From Clostridiisalibacter paucivorans DSM 22131 (GTDB lineage Bacteria > Bacillota > Clostridia > Tissierellales > Clostridiisalibacteraceae), in NCBI RefSeq assembly GCF_000620125.1, contig NZ_JHVL01000028.1, forward strand, positions 1 through 47,025: a stretch of DNA of 47,025 bases, given 5' to 3'. A program made the translations under genes and the position numbers. The notes beneath the pieces are model-generated. The model searched no databases and had not been told where the DNA came from. It worked only from the letters and a program-made list of their open reading frames with translations. Of the stretch, positions 18,921-27,292 are shown one piece after another (position 1 is the stretch's first letter; each line of letters opens with the position of its first letter).

Positions 18921-19367
18921 TTGTTATTGGTAAGTGCATGTTTAGCAGGTGTAAATTGTAGGTATGATGGAGATAATAATTTCAACAAAGATATAGCTAA
19001 TCTAGTTAAGGATGGAAAGGCAATATTAATCTGTCCCGAGCAGATGGGAGGGTTGACTACTCCAAGAATGCCTTGTGAAATAATAATTGATGACCAAGGT
19101 AATAGGAAAGTAGTAGATAAAAATGGAAGAGATGTAACCCAAAATTTTATAAAGGGAGCAAAAGAGGCATTGAATATAGCAAAACGTGTTAATGCAAAAA
19201 AGGCCATATTAAAGTCTAGGAGTCCTTCATGTGGAGCTTTTCAGATATATGATGGAACATTTGGTGGAAAGATAATAAATGGAACAGGGATTACAGCAGA
19301 GCTTTTTAGTAAACATGGTATAGAGATATTTACAGAGGAAAATTATAAATGTGCATTTGATGAATAA
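18921..19367 (+). CDS. DUF523 protein (TudS-like)
   Basis: 148 aa with conserved cysteines in VSACLAGVNCRYDG, ICPEQMGGL, RMPCEI and SRSPSCGAF. This is the DUF523 pattern; characterised relatives such as TudS are [4Fe-4S] thiouracil desulfidases, which suggests an Fe-S desulfurase or detoxification role, though the substrate here is unknown. The start is TTG 18921; SD GAGGTGAT (18908-18915) overlaps the mutS2 stop codon, so translation is probably coupled to mutS2. Confidence 0.85.
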   Translation: MLLVSACLAGVNCRYDGDNNFNKDIANLVKDGKAILICPEQMGGLTTPRMPCEIIIDDQGNRKVVDKNGRDVTQNFIKGAKEALNIAKRVNAKKAILKSRSPSCGAFQIYDGTFGGKIINGTGITAELFSKHGIEIFTEENYKCAFDE

Positions 19368-19383
19368 TAAAGGAGGCATGAAA

Positions 19384-20040
19384 ATGAGTCGTAAATTAAT
19401 GACTATGGTAGTCATAGGTATATTAATGTTGGGAATATTAGGCGGATGTAAAACGGAGACTTCCGAGGTAAAAACCATGGGAGATATTAGTTACCAAGAA
19501 GTAAATATTGAGGAATTAAATGAGGAAATGAAGTCATGGTATCAAGAAAATTATAAATCTAAAGGTGTTTATGATAATGTATCTGATGACGGACAAAGGT
19601 ATATATTACTTTCGGCAGGAGAGAAGGAGACAGGTGGCTATTCTGTTGATATTCTATCTATAATAGGTGAAGAAGATGAAATAAAAATTAGTGGAAAAGT
19701 AAATGTACCAGATGATGATCAAATGGTAACTCAAGCAAGAACATATCCTTATTCAATGGTAAAAATTGAAGACGATGGTACGAGAGATGTGGTACTAGAT
19801 GTGTTTGAGGAAGAAAAGATAGAAGTAACTGAAGACATAGAAGTAGAGGGTAGTTATGTTGGGCAGATAGATAATAATTTTGTTGAAATAAAGGTGGAAG
19901 GAGAACCTAGAGCATTCATGTTAACTGATACCAGTAGAGATAAGATATTAGAATTAGAAACTGGTGACGAAGTGAATATAGTATATTATGAGAATCAAAA
20001 TGGACAGCTGATATTGAAGAAAATAGAGAAGAGACAATAG
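19384..20040 (+). CDS. Lipoprotein with PrcB C-terminal-like domain
   Basis: 218 aa. A lipoprotein signal peptide with lipobox LGILGGC gives an acylated Cys near residue 23, so the protein is on the outer face of the membrane. Residues about 60-125 show the pattern SAGEKETGGYSVDILSI ... MVTQARTYPYSMVKI, resembling the PrcB C-terminal domain found with bacterial proteases. The C-terminal 70 residues (YVGQIDNNFVEIKVEGEPR) look like a small beta-barrel. ATG 19384 is preferred to 19378 because SD AGGAGG (19371-19376) is 7 nt away. It follows the DUF523 gene closely. The function is unknown; the domain suggestion is tentative. Confidence 0.75.
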   Translation: MSRKLMTMVVIGILMLGILGGCKTETSEVKTMGDISYQEVNIEELNEEMKSWYQENYKSKGVYDNVSDDGQRYILLSAGEKETGGYSVDILSIIGEEDEIKISGKVNVPDDDQMVTQARTYPYSMVKIEDDGTRDVVLDVFEEEKIEVTEDIEVEGSYVGQIDNNFVEIKVEGEPRAFMLTDTSRDKILELETGDEVNIVYYENQNGQLILKKIEKRQ

Positions 20041-20049
20041 TTATATATC

Positions 20050-20078
20050 AATCTCTATCTTTAATACAATTAGAGATT
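20050..20078 (+). terminator. Weak hairpin after the lipoprotein gene
   Basis: AATCTCTA (20050-20057) and TAGAGATT (20071-20078) form an 8-bp stem with a 13-nt loop. It lacks a strong T tract. Confidence 0.35.
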
Positions 20079-20148
20079 TAAATTTCAATAATATAGTTTT
20101 ATTTTTATGATAAAATATAAAAAAGTGGATATGAATGGAGGGAAAGAT

Positions 20149-21165
20149 ATGGATATGAATACCATAAGAAAAAATGCCCGTGATAAAATGAAAGGTTATT
20201 GTAGAGTCTGTCCAGAATGCAATGGAGTGGCATGTGCTGGAGAAGTACCTGGTATGGGGGGGACAGGTACGGCATCAGCCTTTAAAAATAATATAGAGTC
20301 GTTAAAAAGAGTAAAAATATTACTAAGGACTTTACATGATGCAAAAAAACCAGATACATCTACAAATTTGTTTGGATATGAATTGGAAATGCCTATAATA
20401 TCTGCACCTATAACAGGTAGCAGTTTCAACATGGGAGGTGCGCTAACAGAAGAGGAATATGCAAATGCAGTAGTGAACGGTAGTGTAAATAGTGGTACTA
20501 TAGCTATGACTGGAGACTCTGCAGATCACTCTATGTATCTTACTGGTCTTGAAAGCATTAAAAAAGTTACTGGAAAAGGAATACCTATTATTAAGCCTAG
20601 AGAAAATAGGGCTATTATTGAAAAAATAAGGTTAGCTGAAAAAATTAATCCTTTAGCGGTGGGAGTTGATATAGATGGATCAGGTCTAGTAACTATGGCT
20701 TTAAAGGGACAACCTGTAGGACCTAAAAATAGGAAAGAACTTGTGGAAATTATAAAGGCTACAAAAATACCATTCATATTAAAGGGTATTATGACATCAG
20801 ATGAAGCACAAATGGCTGTAGATGCAGGTGCAAAAGCTATTGTAATATCCAATCATGGGGGGAGGATATTAGATCATACCCCTGGAGTTGCAGAAGTGCT
20901 ACCTGAAATAGCAAAAAAAGTCAAAGGCAAAATAACTATATTAGCCGATGGAGGAATAAGATCAGGGGTAGATGTATTTAAAATGTTAGCATTGGGTGCT
21001 GATGGAGTACTAATTGGAAGGCCTATAATAATGGGGGCCTTTGGTGGATATACAGAGGGAGTTGAAATGGTATTAAATAGTATGAAACAAGAGCTATTAA
21101 AAACTATGATTTTAACAGGCTGTAATAATATCAATGATATTGATAATACTAAGATAAGGATATAA
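20149..21165 (+). CDS. FMN-dependent alpha-hydroxy-acid oxidizing protein
   Basis: 338 aa FMN TIM-barrel enzyme related to lactate oxidase, glycolate oxidase and LldD. The active-site segment is IVISNHGGRILDHTPG (catalytic His), followed by the FMN-phosphate-binding ILADGGIRSGVDVFKMLALGADGVLIGRP. The N-terminus has a Cys-rich stretch, YCRVCPECNGVACAGEVPG, not found in classical family members, which might hold a metal or Fe-S centre. ATG 20149 is chosen because SD GGAGGG (20137-20142) lies 6 nt upstream. Substrate unknown. Followed by a dispersed repeat and the argS T-box. Confidence 0.87.
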   Translation: MDMNTIRKNARDKMKGYCRVCPECNGVACAGEVPGMGGTGTASAFKNNIESLKRVKILLRTLHDAKKPDTSTNLFGYELEMPIISAPITGSSFNMGGALTEEEYANAVVNGSVNSGTIAMTGDSADHSMYLTGLESIKKVTGKGIPIIKPRENRAIIEKIRLAEKINPLAVGVDIDGSGLVTMALKGQPVGPKNRKELVEIIKATKIPFILKGIMTSDEAQMAVDAGAKAIVISNHGGRILDHTPGVAEVLPEIAKKVKGKITILADGGIRSGVDVFKMLALGADGVLIGRPIIMGAFGGYTEGVEMVLNSMKQELLKTMILTGCNNINDIDNTKIRI

Positions 21166-21169
21166 AAAA

Positions 21170-21245
21170 GTTAGTGGTTAGTAATTTAATCCACAAGATT
21201 AAGTGACTGTTTTATACTTTTGTTATTAAACTGAATATATTAATT
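21170..21245. repeat. Copy A of a short dispersed intergenic repeat
   Basis: It shares, in the same order, GTTAGTGGTTAGTAATTT, AATCCACAAGATT and TTTATACTTTTG with 32948-33060. It contains the hairpin TTAATC-cacaa-GATTAA. Copy B is longer. Nothing else is visible in this stretch. Confidence 0.4.
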
Positions 21246-21253
21246 TAAAGCTA

Positions 21254-21282
21254 TTGAATTATTAAATGTAATATGATATATT
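21254..21282 (+). promoter_or_regulatory. Promoter of the argS T-box transcript
   Basis: TTGAAT (21254-21259), a 17-bp spacer and TATATT (21277-21282) lie just upstream of the T-box leader. Confidence 0.6.
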
Positions 21283-21287
21283 TAATA

Positions 21288-21535
21288 AGCGAAAAATAGG
21301 GAAATTCGTTGAAAGAGAGAGTAAAATATATTCTACAATACAGCGAATCGGGAGATGGTGGGAGCCCGACATTGTGATATATTTGAATAGAACTCTGGAG
21401 AAGTCTTATTGAAACTTTTGGAGTAAATTAGACCGTGAATCTGCGTTAATGAAAAGAGTGGGTGTGTCAATATACATATCAATGAGAGTGGTAACACGGG
21501 AAAATCTCGTCTCTAATTTTAGAGGCGAGATTTTT
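21288..21535 (+). promoter_or_regulatory. T-box riboswitch (tRNA-Arg) upstream of argS
   Basis: Stem I contains GAAAGAGAGAGTAAAAT (21311-21327). Its complement ACTCT (21391-21396 region) is preceded by AGA (21389-21391), the proposed Arg specifier in the same position as TTC in the pheS T-box. The T-box is a variant, GAGTGGTAACACGGG, with UGGN at 21489-21492. The terminator is AAAATCTCGTCTCT (21501-21514) against AGAGGCGAGATTTT (21521-21534). Confidence 0.88.
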
Positions 21536-21579
21536 GATTGCTTAGCAAAATATGGATTTACAATAAGGAGGGTTTATAC

Positions 21580-23280
21580 TTGATAGATTTTAGAGAAAAA
21601 TTATCAGAAGAAGTAAGTAATAATGTAAAAGATCTAACATCAGAAGAGATAAAAGAGTTGGTGGAAATTCCACCTAATTATGATATGGGAGATTATGCTA
21701 TGCCATGTTTTAGATTGGCAAAAAAATTTAGAAAGTCTCCTCAAATAATTGCCGAGGAAATAGTGAATGCACTAAAAGGCAATCAATATTTCGAAAGGAT
21801 AGAGAACGTTGGACCATATGTAAATTTTTTTGTAAATAAAGAAGTGTTAGCAGAAGATGTGTTAAAAGAGGTGTTTGATAAAAAAGAGTCTTATGGAGCT
21901 ACAGATGTAGGAAAATCTAGAAATGTAATAGTTGAATTTTCATCTCCTAATATTGCAAAGCCTTTTCATATAGGTCATATTAGAACCACAGTTATAGGTC
22001 ATGCATTATATAGAATATATAAGTTTTTAGGGTTTAATGCCATAGCTATAAATCACTTGGGAGATTATGGGACACAATTTGGAAAATTAATAGTAGCATA
22101 TAAGCAGTGGGGAGATAGAGATGTTATAGAATCAAATCCTATACCTGAATTGCTTAAATTGTATATAAGGTTTCATCAAGAGGCAGAAAAGACACCTCAA
22201 TTAGATGATGAAGCTAGAATGTGGTTTAAAAAATTGGAAAACAAGGATTCAGAGGCTACTGAATTATGGCAGTGGATTAGGGATGTAAGTCTAAAAGAGT
22301 TCAATAGGGTCTATGATATGTTAAATATCAAATTTGATTCTTTTGCAGGAGAAAGTTTTTATTCTGATAAAATGCCAGTTGTAGTTGAAAAAATGGAACA
22401 AAAAGGTCTTTTGACTGAATCACAAGGTGCCAAAATAGTTGATTTAGAGTCTTATGATATGCCTCCTGCATTAATAAAGAAAAAAGATGGTTCTACTCTA
22501 TATATTACAAGGGATATAGCTGCTGCAATATATAGAAAAGAAGAGTATGATTTTTATAAAAATATATATGTAGTAGGTTCACAACAGATATTACATTTTA
22601 AACAATGGATCAAAATCATTGAACTTATGGGTCATGACTGGGCAAAAGATTGTATCCATGTGCCCTTTGGCATGGTGAGTCTAGAAGAAGGTACCATGTC
22701 AACTAGAGCTGGTCGTGTTGTGTTTTTGGAAGATGTATTAAACAAGGCAGTGGAAAAGACTAAAGAGATAATTGAAAACAAGAATCCTAAATTGGAAAAT
22801 AAGGAACAAGTAGCTAAAGAAGTTGGTATAGGAGCAGTTTTATTCCAAGAGTTGTCTAATAACAGAATAAAAGATTATACATTTTCATGGGATAAGACAC
22901 TGGCTTTTGAGGGTGAAACAGGACCTTATGTGCAATATACCCATACTAGGGCCAGCAGTATATTGAGGAGAGCCGATGTTAAAATAGATAAAGATGTAGA
23001 TTATTCTATTCTTATTAATGATGAAGCAGTAAATGTTATAAGACTATTACAAGGATTTAATCAAGTGATAATAGATGCTATGGAAAAAAATGAACCATCA
23101 TTTATAACTAGACATATAACAGAAATAGCAAAGGCATATAATAGATTTTACCATTCATGTCCTATATTGTCTGAGGATGATGATATAAAGAAAGCAAGAC
23201 TTTTATTGACATATGCTGCCAAGACTGTTATAAAAACAGGATTAAATCTTTTAGGAATAGATGCACCAGAAAAAATGTAA
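21580..23280 (+). CDS. argS: Arginine--tRNA ligase
   Basis: Class I synthetase, 566 aa, normal length. It has an N-terminal Arg-tRNA additional domain, the HIGH motif in FSSPNIAKPFHIGHIRTTV, NHLGDYGTQFGKL, and EGTMSTRAG in place of KMSKS as is usual in ArgRS, then a C-terminal DALR anticodon-binding domain. The start is TTG 21580, 7 nt after SD AAGGAGGG (21565-21572); the longer upstream frame would run into the terminator. It is controlled by the T-box upstream. Confidence 0.97.
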   Translation: MIDFREKLSEEVSNNVKDLTSEEIKELVEIPPNYDMGDYAMPCFRLAKKFRKSPQIIAEEIVNALKGNQYFERIENVGPYVNFFVNKEVLAEDVLKEVFDKKESYGATDVGKSRNVIVEFSSPNIAKPFHIGHIRTTVIGHALYRIYKFLGFNAIAINHLGDYGTQFGKLIVAYKQWGDRDVIESNPIPELLKLYIRFHQEAEKTPQLDDEARMWFKKLENKDSEATELWQWIRDVSLKEFNRVYDMLNIKFDSFAGESFYSDKMPVVVEKMEQKGLLTESQGAKIVDLESYDMPPALIKKKDGSTLYITRDIAAAIYRKEEYDFYKNIYVVGSQQILHFKQWIKIIELMGHDWAKDCIHVPFGMVSLEEGTMSTRAGRVVFLEDVLNKAVEKTKEIIENKNPKLENKEQVAKEVGIGAVLFQELSNNRIKDYTFSWDKTLAFEGETGPYVQYTHTRASSILRRADVKIDKDVDYSILINDEAVNVIRLLQGFNQVIIDAMEKNEPSFITRHITEIAKAYNRFYHSCPILSEDDDIKKARLLLTYAAKTVIKTGLNLLGIDAPEKM

Positions 23281-23289
23281 AAATATTAT

Positions 23290-23356
23290 TGTCGAATTTT
23301 AGGTAAGCATTTACAAAAGAATTATAATATGTTATATTTATATTGTAATTGTCGAA
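23290..23356. promoter_or_regulatory. Pair of perfect Spo0A-box heptamers with embedded promoter
   Basis: TGTCGAA occurs at 23290-23296 and again at 23350-23356, exactly 60 bp apart and in the same orientation. Between them is a promoter-like TTTACA (23310-23315), 17 bp, TATATT (23333-23338). A second promoter-like pair, TTGAAT (23359-23364), 17 bp, TAAAAT (23382-23387), lies just after the second box. TGTCGAA is the 0A-box consensus bound by phosphorylated Spo0A in spore formers. Binding itself is inferred. Confidence 0.5.
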
Positions 23357-23394
23357 GTTTGAATTATTAACTCTAACTCTATAAAATTTTTTTT

Positions 23395-23421
23395 AGACAC
23401 CGAGATAGGTGTCTATTTTTT
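23395..23421 (+). terminator. Terminator (argS or short RNA)
   Basis: AGACACC (23395-23401) pairs with GGTGTCT (23408-23414), followed by ATTTTTTT. It ends argS transcription, or an RNA of about 75 nt if the promoter at 23310-23338 is used. Confidence 0.8.
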
Positions 23422-23490
23422 TGCATTAAATTATTATGCTATTTTTTAAAATGGGTTTAATTTTATTCAATTTTGGTTATAAAAGAAATA

Positions 23491-23519
23491 TTGACTAACT
23501 GAGGTATATTTTATATAAT
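23491..23519 (+). promoter_or_regulatory. Promoter of the lytic transglycosylase gene
   Basis: TTGACT (23491-23496), a 17-bp spacer and TATAAT (23514-23519) lie 37 bp before ATG 23557. Confidence 0.75.
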
Positions 23520-23556
23520 ACTCTTTGTGTGTCAGAGAAAGGAGAGTTTTTTAAAA

Positions 23557-24210
23557 ATGAAAAAAAGAGTATCATTATATATAGTGTTGACTATAATACT
23601 GTTTAGCAGCACTGTATTTGGGGTTATGCTAAATGAAAATAAAGAGGCATCTCTAAATATGGAAGTTTTACAAGGTCAAAAGGTTATAGACAATACTAGT
23701 ATAATAGAAGAGAGCACAAGACAACTTAAAATAGACTATATAAAGGGATTGACCAAATTAAATAATGTGCAGTCAGAATTTTTATTAAAACAGTGTGATG
23801 AAAAGGAATTAGATGTGTTTTTAGTATTGGGGCTTATGAAAGTTGAGAGTAACTTTAATACTAAATTGGTAGGAAGCTTAGGAGAGAGGGGACTAGGACA
23901 ATTAATGGATGGAACAGCTAGAACATTGGCTAGAAATCTTAACAAAAAATATGACCCTAGTTATTTATTTAAACCCGAATATAATATAGAATTATTTACA
24001 ACACATTTAAAATATTTAAAGGGTTATTATAATGGCAATGTTCACAAGATTCTTACAGCTTATAATAGGGGACAATACGGGCTAAAAAAATATATGGCAT
24101 CTAGAAGTAGTACAAGAAACCCTGAAAGTAGCATATATTCTAATAGAGTAATAGAATATAAAATAAAATTTAAAAGAGCATTTGAAAATTTCATAGATAG
24201 CCAGAAATAA
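23557..24210 (+). CDS. Exported lytic transglycosylase (SLT domain)
   Basis: Peptidoglycan-cleaving enzyme, 217 aa. An N-terminal hydrophobic segment (residues about 5-24) acts as signal or anchor. The SLT goose-lysozyme-like domain spans about 80-200, with catalytic Glu in LGLMKVESNFN, then GSLGERGLGQLMDGTA and LTAYNRGQYG. SD AAAGGAGAG precedes ATG 23557; an upstream GTG in the same frame has no SD. It has its own promoter, downstream of two Spo0A-box heptamers, so a role in sporulation-time wall remodelling is possible but not shown. Confidence 0.88.
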   Translation: MKKRVSLYIVLTIILFSSTVFGVMLNENKEASLNMEVLQGQKVIDNTSIIEESTRQLKIDYIKGLTKLNNVQSEFLLKQCDEKELDVFLVLGLMKVESNFNTKLVGSLGERGLGQLMDGTARTLARNLNKKYDPSYLFKPEYNIELFTTHLKYLKGYYNGNVHKILTAYNRGQYGLKKYMASRSSTRNPESSIYSNRVIEYKIKFKRAFENFIDSQK

Positions 24211-24295
24211 CTCCTTCAACATGCCACATAAACTATAGATTTCTTATCATCTTGTCGATAATAATATTGAAAGATAAAGGGGAGGAGGAATGTTA

Positions 24296-24940
24296 ATGGC
24301 ACGCATATCAAAGTCATCCTCAATTAATAAAAAGAGAATTCATAGTAGTTTTGTGGACAGAAATAGGAGTATAAGAAGAACAGAGGCTGTGGAATCAGTT
24401 AATTCTGTAAATAATGTGGGAAATAATACTGGATATACCTTTTCTAGTTATCTTATGGCATCAGATCAATTTTATGAAAAATTAGAGGAACTTAGAAGAG
24501 AATATGATAAATTTTATCATCATGAAGTAGAATTAGAAAAGGCTATAAAAGACATACAAGAAAATAAAGATAAACTCATCGATAAAATGAAAAAACTTAT
24601 AATAAAATATAATAATGCCATTGATTCATTGGTAGATTTTGATGATAAATTTAACACCAATCATGCTATTAGAATTAAAAATATTATAAATGATTTTTCC
24701 AATGAATTAAAAGATATAGGTATAAATATAGTAGAAGAGAAGAGATTATCTATAGATGAAAATATATTCTATAGAGTAATGACAGATTTTGATAAAGATT
24801 TAATGTTTTTGTTTGAACCTATCAAGGGGTTGATAATAAGACTATATAGGGCATTTAAGAATATAAAAGTACCCTTTGATGAAAAGGAAAATATAAATAG
24901 TATAGATTATAGGGGATTTATAATGGATAAAAAGTATTAG
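24296..24940 (+). CDS. Conserved-looking protein of unknown function, coiled-coil
   Basis: 214 aa, not recognised. The N-terminal 50 residues are Ser/Asn/Arg-rich and probably disordered. Residues about 55-115 form a charged coiled coil (FYEKLEELRREYDKFYHHE), followed by a predicted helical region. No signal peptide, membrane segment or Cys pairs are seen. ATG 24296 is chosen over ATG 24290 because SD GGAGGAGG (24281-24288) is 7 nt away. A near-consensus Spo0A box (TGTCGAT, 24253-24259) lies in its leader. Codon use matches its neighbours, so it looks native. Confidence 0.7.
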   Translation: MARISKSSSINKKRIHSSFVDRNRSIRRTEAVESVNSVNNVGNNTGYTFSSYLMASDQFYEKLEELRREYDKFYHHEVELEKAIKDIQENKDKLIDKMKKLIIKYNNAIDSLVDFDDKFNTNHAIRIKNIINDFSNELKDIGINIVEEKRLSIDENIFYRVMTDFDKDLMFLFEPIKGLIIRLYRAFKNIKVPFDEKENINSIDYRGFIMDKKY

Positions 24941-24963
24941 ATTTATTGATGCACAATTATACA

Positions 24964-25004
24964 CCTTTAAACATAATATGAAATAAAGATGTTCTGTTTA
25001 AAGG
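24964..25004 (+). promoter_or_regulatory. Inverted repeat that can hide the SD of the next gene
   Basis: CCTTTAAACA (24964-24973) and TGTTTAAAGG (24995-25004) pair perfectly over 10 bp with a 21-nt loop. The 3' arm covers the first bases of SD AAGGAGGG (25001-25008) of the 117-aa gene, so folding could limit its translation. Confidence 0.45.
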
Positions 25005-25013
25005 AGGGATAGT

Positions 25014-25367
25014 ATGAGTTATGATGGAAGATATCCAGAGATATATTATCAAATAACACCTAAAGCAAATCAATGTATATATAGGTATTATCCACCCTAT
25101 ATGCCTATTTATAATCTTCCTGATGATGAACAAATGGATATGATGGTAGATGAAGTCTATGAAGGAGTAATAAAAGAATACCCAGAGATAGACAGGGATC
25201 CAAAGGAGAGAAGAGGAAAGTCAAAGGGCGTGTTTTTTCAAGGAAGACAGTTCTATGGAAGAAGAAGATTACTTAGAGATATGATTTCTATAATATTACT
25301 TAGTGAGTTGTTGAAAAGGAGAAACTATTATCCTGGATATGGCTATGGATATATGCCTTGGTATTGA
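25014..25367 (+). CDS. Small Tyr/Pro-rich protein of unknown function
   Basis: 117 aa, not recognised. It is rich in Tyr and Pro at both ends (YYQITPKANQCIYRYYPPYM; NYYPGYGYGYMPWY), with an acidic middle (LPDDEQMDMMVDEVYEGVIK) and a basic patch (GRQFYGRRRLLRDM). The YPGYGYGYMPWY tail resembles spore-coat or surface-associated proteins in composition only. It has a strong SD and its own terminator. No signal peptide is visible. Confidence 0.65.
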   Translation: MSYDGRYPEIYYQITPKANQCIYRYYPPYMPIYNLPDDEQMDMMVDEVYEGVIKEYPEIDRDPKERRGKSKGVFFQGRQFYGRRRLLRDMISIILLSELLKRRNYYPGYGYGYMPWY

Positions 25368-25372
25368 AAAAC

Positions 25373-25410
25373 AAAAATATCCTGCAAATTTTATATTGCA
25401 GGATATTTTT
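25373..25410 (+). terminator. Terminator after the 117-aa gene
   Basis: AAAAATATCCTGCAA (25373-25387) and TTGCAGGATATTTTT (25396-25410) form a perfect 15-bp stem with an 8-nt loop, usable in both directions. Confidence 0.9.
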
Positions 25411-25502
25411 ATGTATTTTTGTTTAATAAAATAAGTGAAAAGGATATAATCATTAGTATATAGAGATTATTTTTAAAATAGACTTTATGTTAGGTGGAAA
25501 AA

Positions 25503-26519
25503 ATGAAAAAAAATCTAATGAACTTTTTATTTGTTTTTATGGTATTGTTAATATCCATATATATATTATTTTCTAGTAAAGACATAACACAGTTAAAAGA
25601 CATATTAGATAAATCTAATAAAGTGTATATATTATTATCTTTATTATCTATGATAATATTTTGGATATTAGATGGTCAAATTCTATTTAATGTAATTAAG
25701 ATGATGGGAATAGAATTTAGATATATATATGCTATTAAAACTATTTTTGTAGGTCAGTACTTTATGAGTATAACACCATTTTCCAGTGGAGGACCTCCAG
25801 CCTTAATATATTCTTTAAAAAAACATGGTGTTAAGGTATGGGATGGTTCAATAATTATTTTAGTAAAGTATATAATTAATGAAATAGCCTTGGGAATATT
25901 TATAGTTATAGGATATATGTATAATAAAAACATTCTGGATAGTGAATTAAAATATATAAAACCTTTTATACTATTTGGAATTGTGGTTTCTATAATTATA
26001 GGATTTTTTATTTTAATCAACTTTCTCAATACAGAATTCACAGAAAGGCTCATAAAGTATTTATTATCTTTTATGAAAAAAATAGGTCTTAGTAAGAAAA
26101 AGAAAATGATTTCTAAAATTGAACATACTGTTGAAGAATACAAGATATCGGTAGAAAAGATTAAGAATACAAGAAAAATAGTTATTAAGATTGTTATATT
26201 AAATATATTAAAACTATTGATATATTATAATATTACATATCTAGTTTTTAGAACTTTTGGTGATTTTGATATAAAAGTGAAAAATATAATAACTTTACAG
26301 CCCCTATTAGAAATAGCAATAGCATATATACCTATACCTGGGAAAAGTGGTGCAGCAGAAGCAGGATTCTATTTGATGTTTCAAGGAATTTTTTCTTCTG
26401 AAAAGCTAATATACGGAGTGATTTTGTGGAGAGTGGTGACTTATTATTCAAGGATAATAGTTGGAGGATTAATAACATTGATAGATAAGATATATATAAA
26501 GGAACAAAAAAGAATTTAA
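25503..26519 (+). CDS. LPG synthase TM-region / flippase-like membrane protein (UPF0104)
   Basis: 338 aa with about eight hydrophobic segments. It shows the family marks of the lysylphosphatidylglycerol synthase membrane domain (AglD/YbhN group): ITPFSSGGPPALIYSLKKHGV near residue 95 and the C-terminal YIPIPGKSGAAEAGFYLMF. Members flip or transfer lipids, but no soluble aminoacyl-transferase domain is attached here, so it is more likely flippase-like than a full MprF. ATG 25503 is chosen because SD TAGGTGG (25491-25497) is well spaced; the GTG at 25494 lies inside the SD. Confidence 0.85.
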   Translation: MKKNLMNFLFVFMVLLISIYILFSSKDITQLKDILDKSNKVYILLSLLSMIIFWILDGQILFNVIKMMGIEFRYIYAIKTIFVGQYFMSITPFSSGGPPALIYSLKKHGVKVWDGSIIILVKYIINEIALGIFIVIGYMYNKNILDSELKYIKPFILFGIVVSIIIGFFILINFLNTEFTERLIKYLLSFMKKIGLSKKKKMISKIEHTVEEYKISVEKIKNTRKIVIKIVILNILKLLIYYNITYLVFRTFGDFDIKVKNIITLQPLLEIAIAYIPIPGKSGAAEAGFYLMFQGIFSSEKLIYGVILWRVVTYYSRIIVGGLITLIDKIYIKEQKRI

Positions 26520-26612
26520 AAACAAAATAACATTAAAAATCTATTATATGAATTTACAAAAGATATGATTATTTATATAATTAAACTAAACTATAGTATA
26601 AGGAATGAAAAG

Positions 26613-27143
26613 ATGAAAGATATAAAAGGATTTTTATATGATATAGATAAAAAACTTTTTGATTTTTTTAATAATTTTATAAAATGCAGGTTTTTAGATA
26701 TAATAATGCCTTTAGTTACTAAATTAGGCAGTGCAAGTATTTCTATTTGTATTCCACTTATAATGGTGATCTTTGGAGATGAAAATATAAAGAAGTTAGG
26801 CATAGAATGTTTAACTGCAATAACAAGTAGTCATTTACTGGTGCAGATTCTTAAAAGGATGATCTCTAGAGAAAGACCCTATAATATATTTAAAAATATA
26901 AATACCTTTGGGATGACATTAAAGGACTCTTCATGGCCTTCAGGACATACTACTGCTAGTTTTTCTTTGGCCACTACAATATCTATGAATTTACCTTATA
27001 TAGGGGTGATGGTAATAGGACTAGCTCTTATTGTTGGTATTTCTAGAATATATCTTGCAGTACACTATCCATCGGATGTTTTATCAGGATTATTAATTGG
27101 ATCTGTGTTTTCCATGTTTTTACATGGATATTATTTCTTTTAA
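26613..27143 (+). CDS. PAP2-family membrane phosphatase
   Basis: 176 aa membrane enzyme with the three-part phosphatase signature: KRMISRERP, SSWPSGHTTA and SRIYLAVHYPSDV, which supply the catalytic His and Asp residues. Likely substrates are undecaprenyl pyrophosphate or phosphatidylglycerol phosphate; the sequence alone does not decide. Four to five transmembrane helices. The start is ATG 26613, with SD AAGGA 8 nt upstream; an in-frame ATG at 26565 lacks an SD. It follows the flippase-like gene by 93 nt and both act on membrane lipids. Confidence 0.88.
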   Translation: MKDIKGFLYDIDKKLFDFFNNFIKCRFLDIIMPLVTKLGSASISICIPLIMVIFGDENIKKLGIECLTAITSSHLLVQILKRMISRERPYNIFKNINTFGMTLKDSSWPSGHTTASFSLATTISMNLPYIGVMVIGLALIVGISRIYLAVHYPSDVLSGLLIGSVFSMFLHGYYFF

Positions 27144-27250
27144 ATTAACGCAAAGGGTCATATATGCAAAATTTTCTTAAATATATTATAATATAAGTGT
27201 TTATGTAATATATATTCAAAATAAAAATAGTAGTAATATTTATGTACTAA

Positions 27251-27292
27251 GGGGGGTGTATTGTGACAAAAGATTTATTGTCACAAAATTAA
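27251..27292 (+). promoter_or_regulatory. Unusual clc leader: strong SD, hairpin, and a 9-codon in-frame ORF
   Basis: The only good SD before the ClC gene is GGGGGGTG (27251-27258), 34 nt from the ATG. Between them TTGTGACAA (27261-27269) and TTGTCACAA (27278-27286) form a perfect 9-bp hairpin. GTG 27263 opens a 9-codon frame (MTKDLLSQN) that ends at TAA 27290-27292, directly abutting and in frame with ATG 27293. Folding the hairpin would leave about 8 nt between SD and ATG. Confidence 0.5.
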
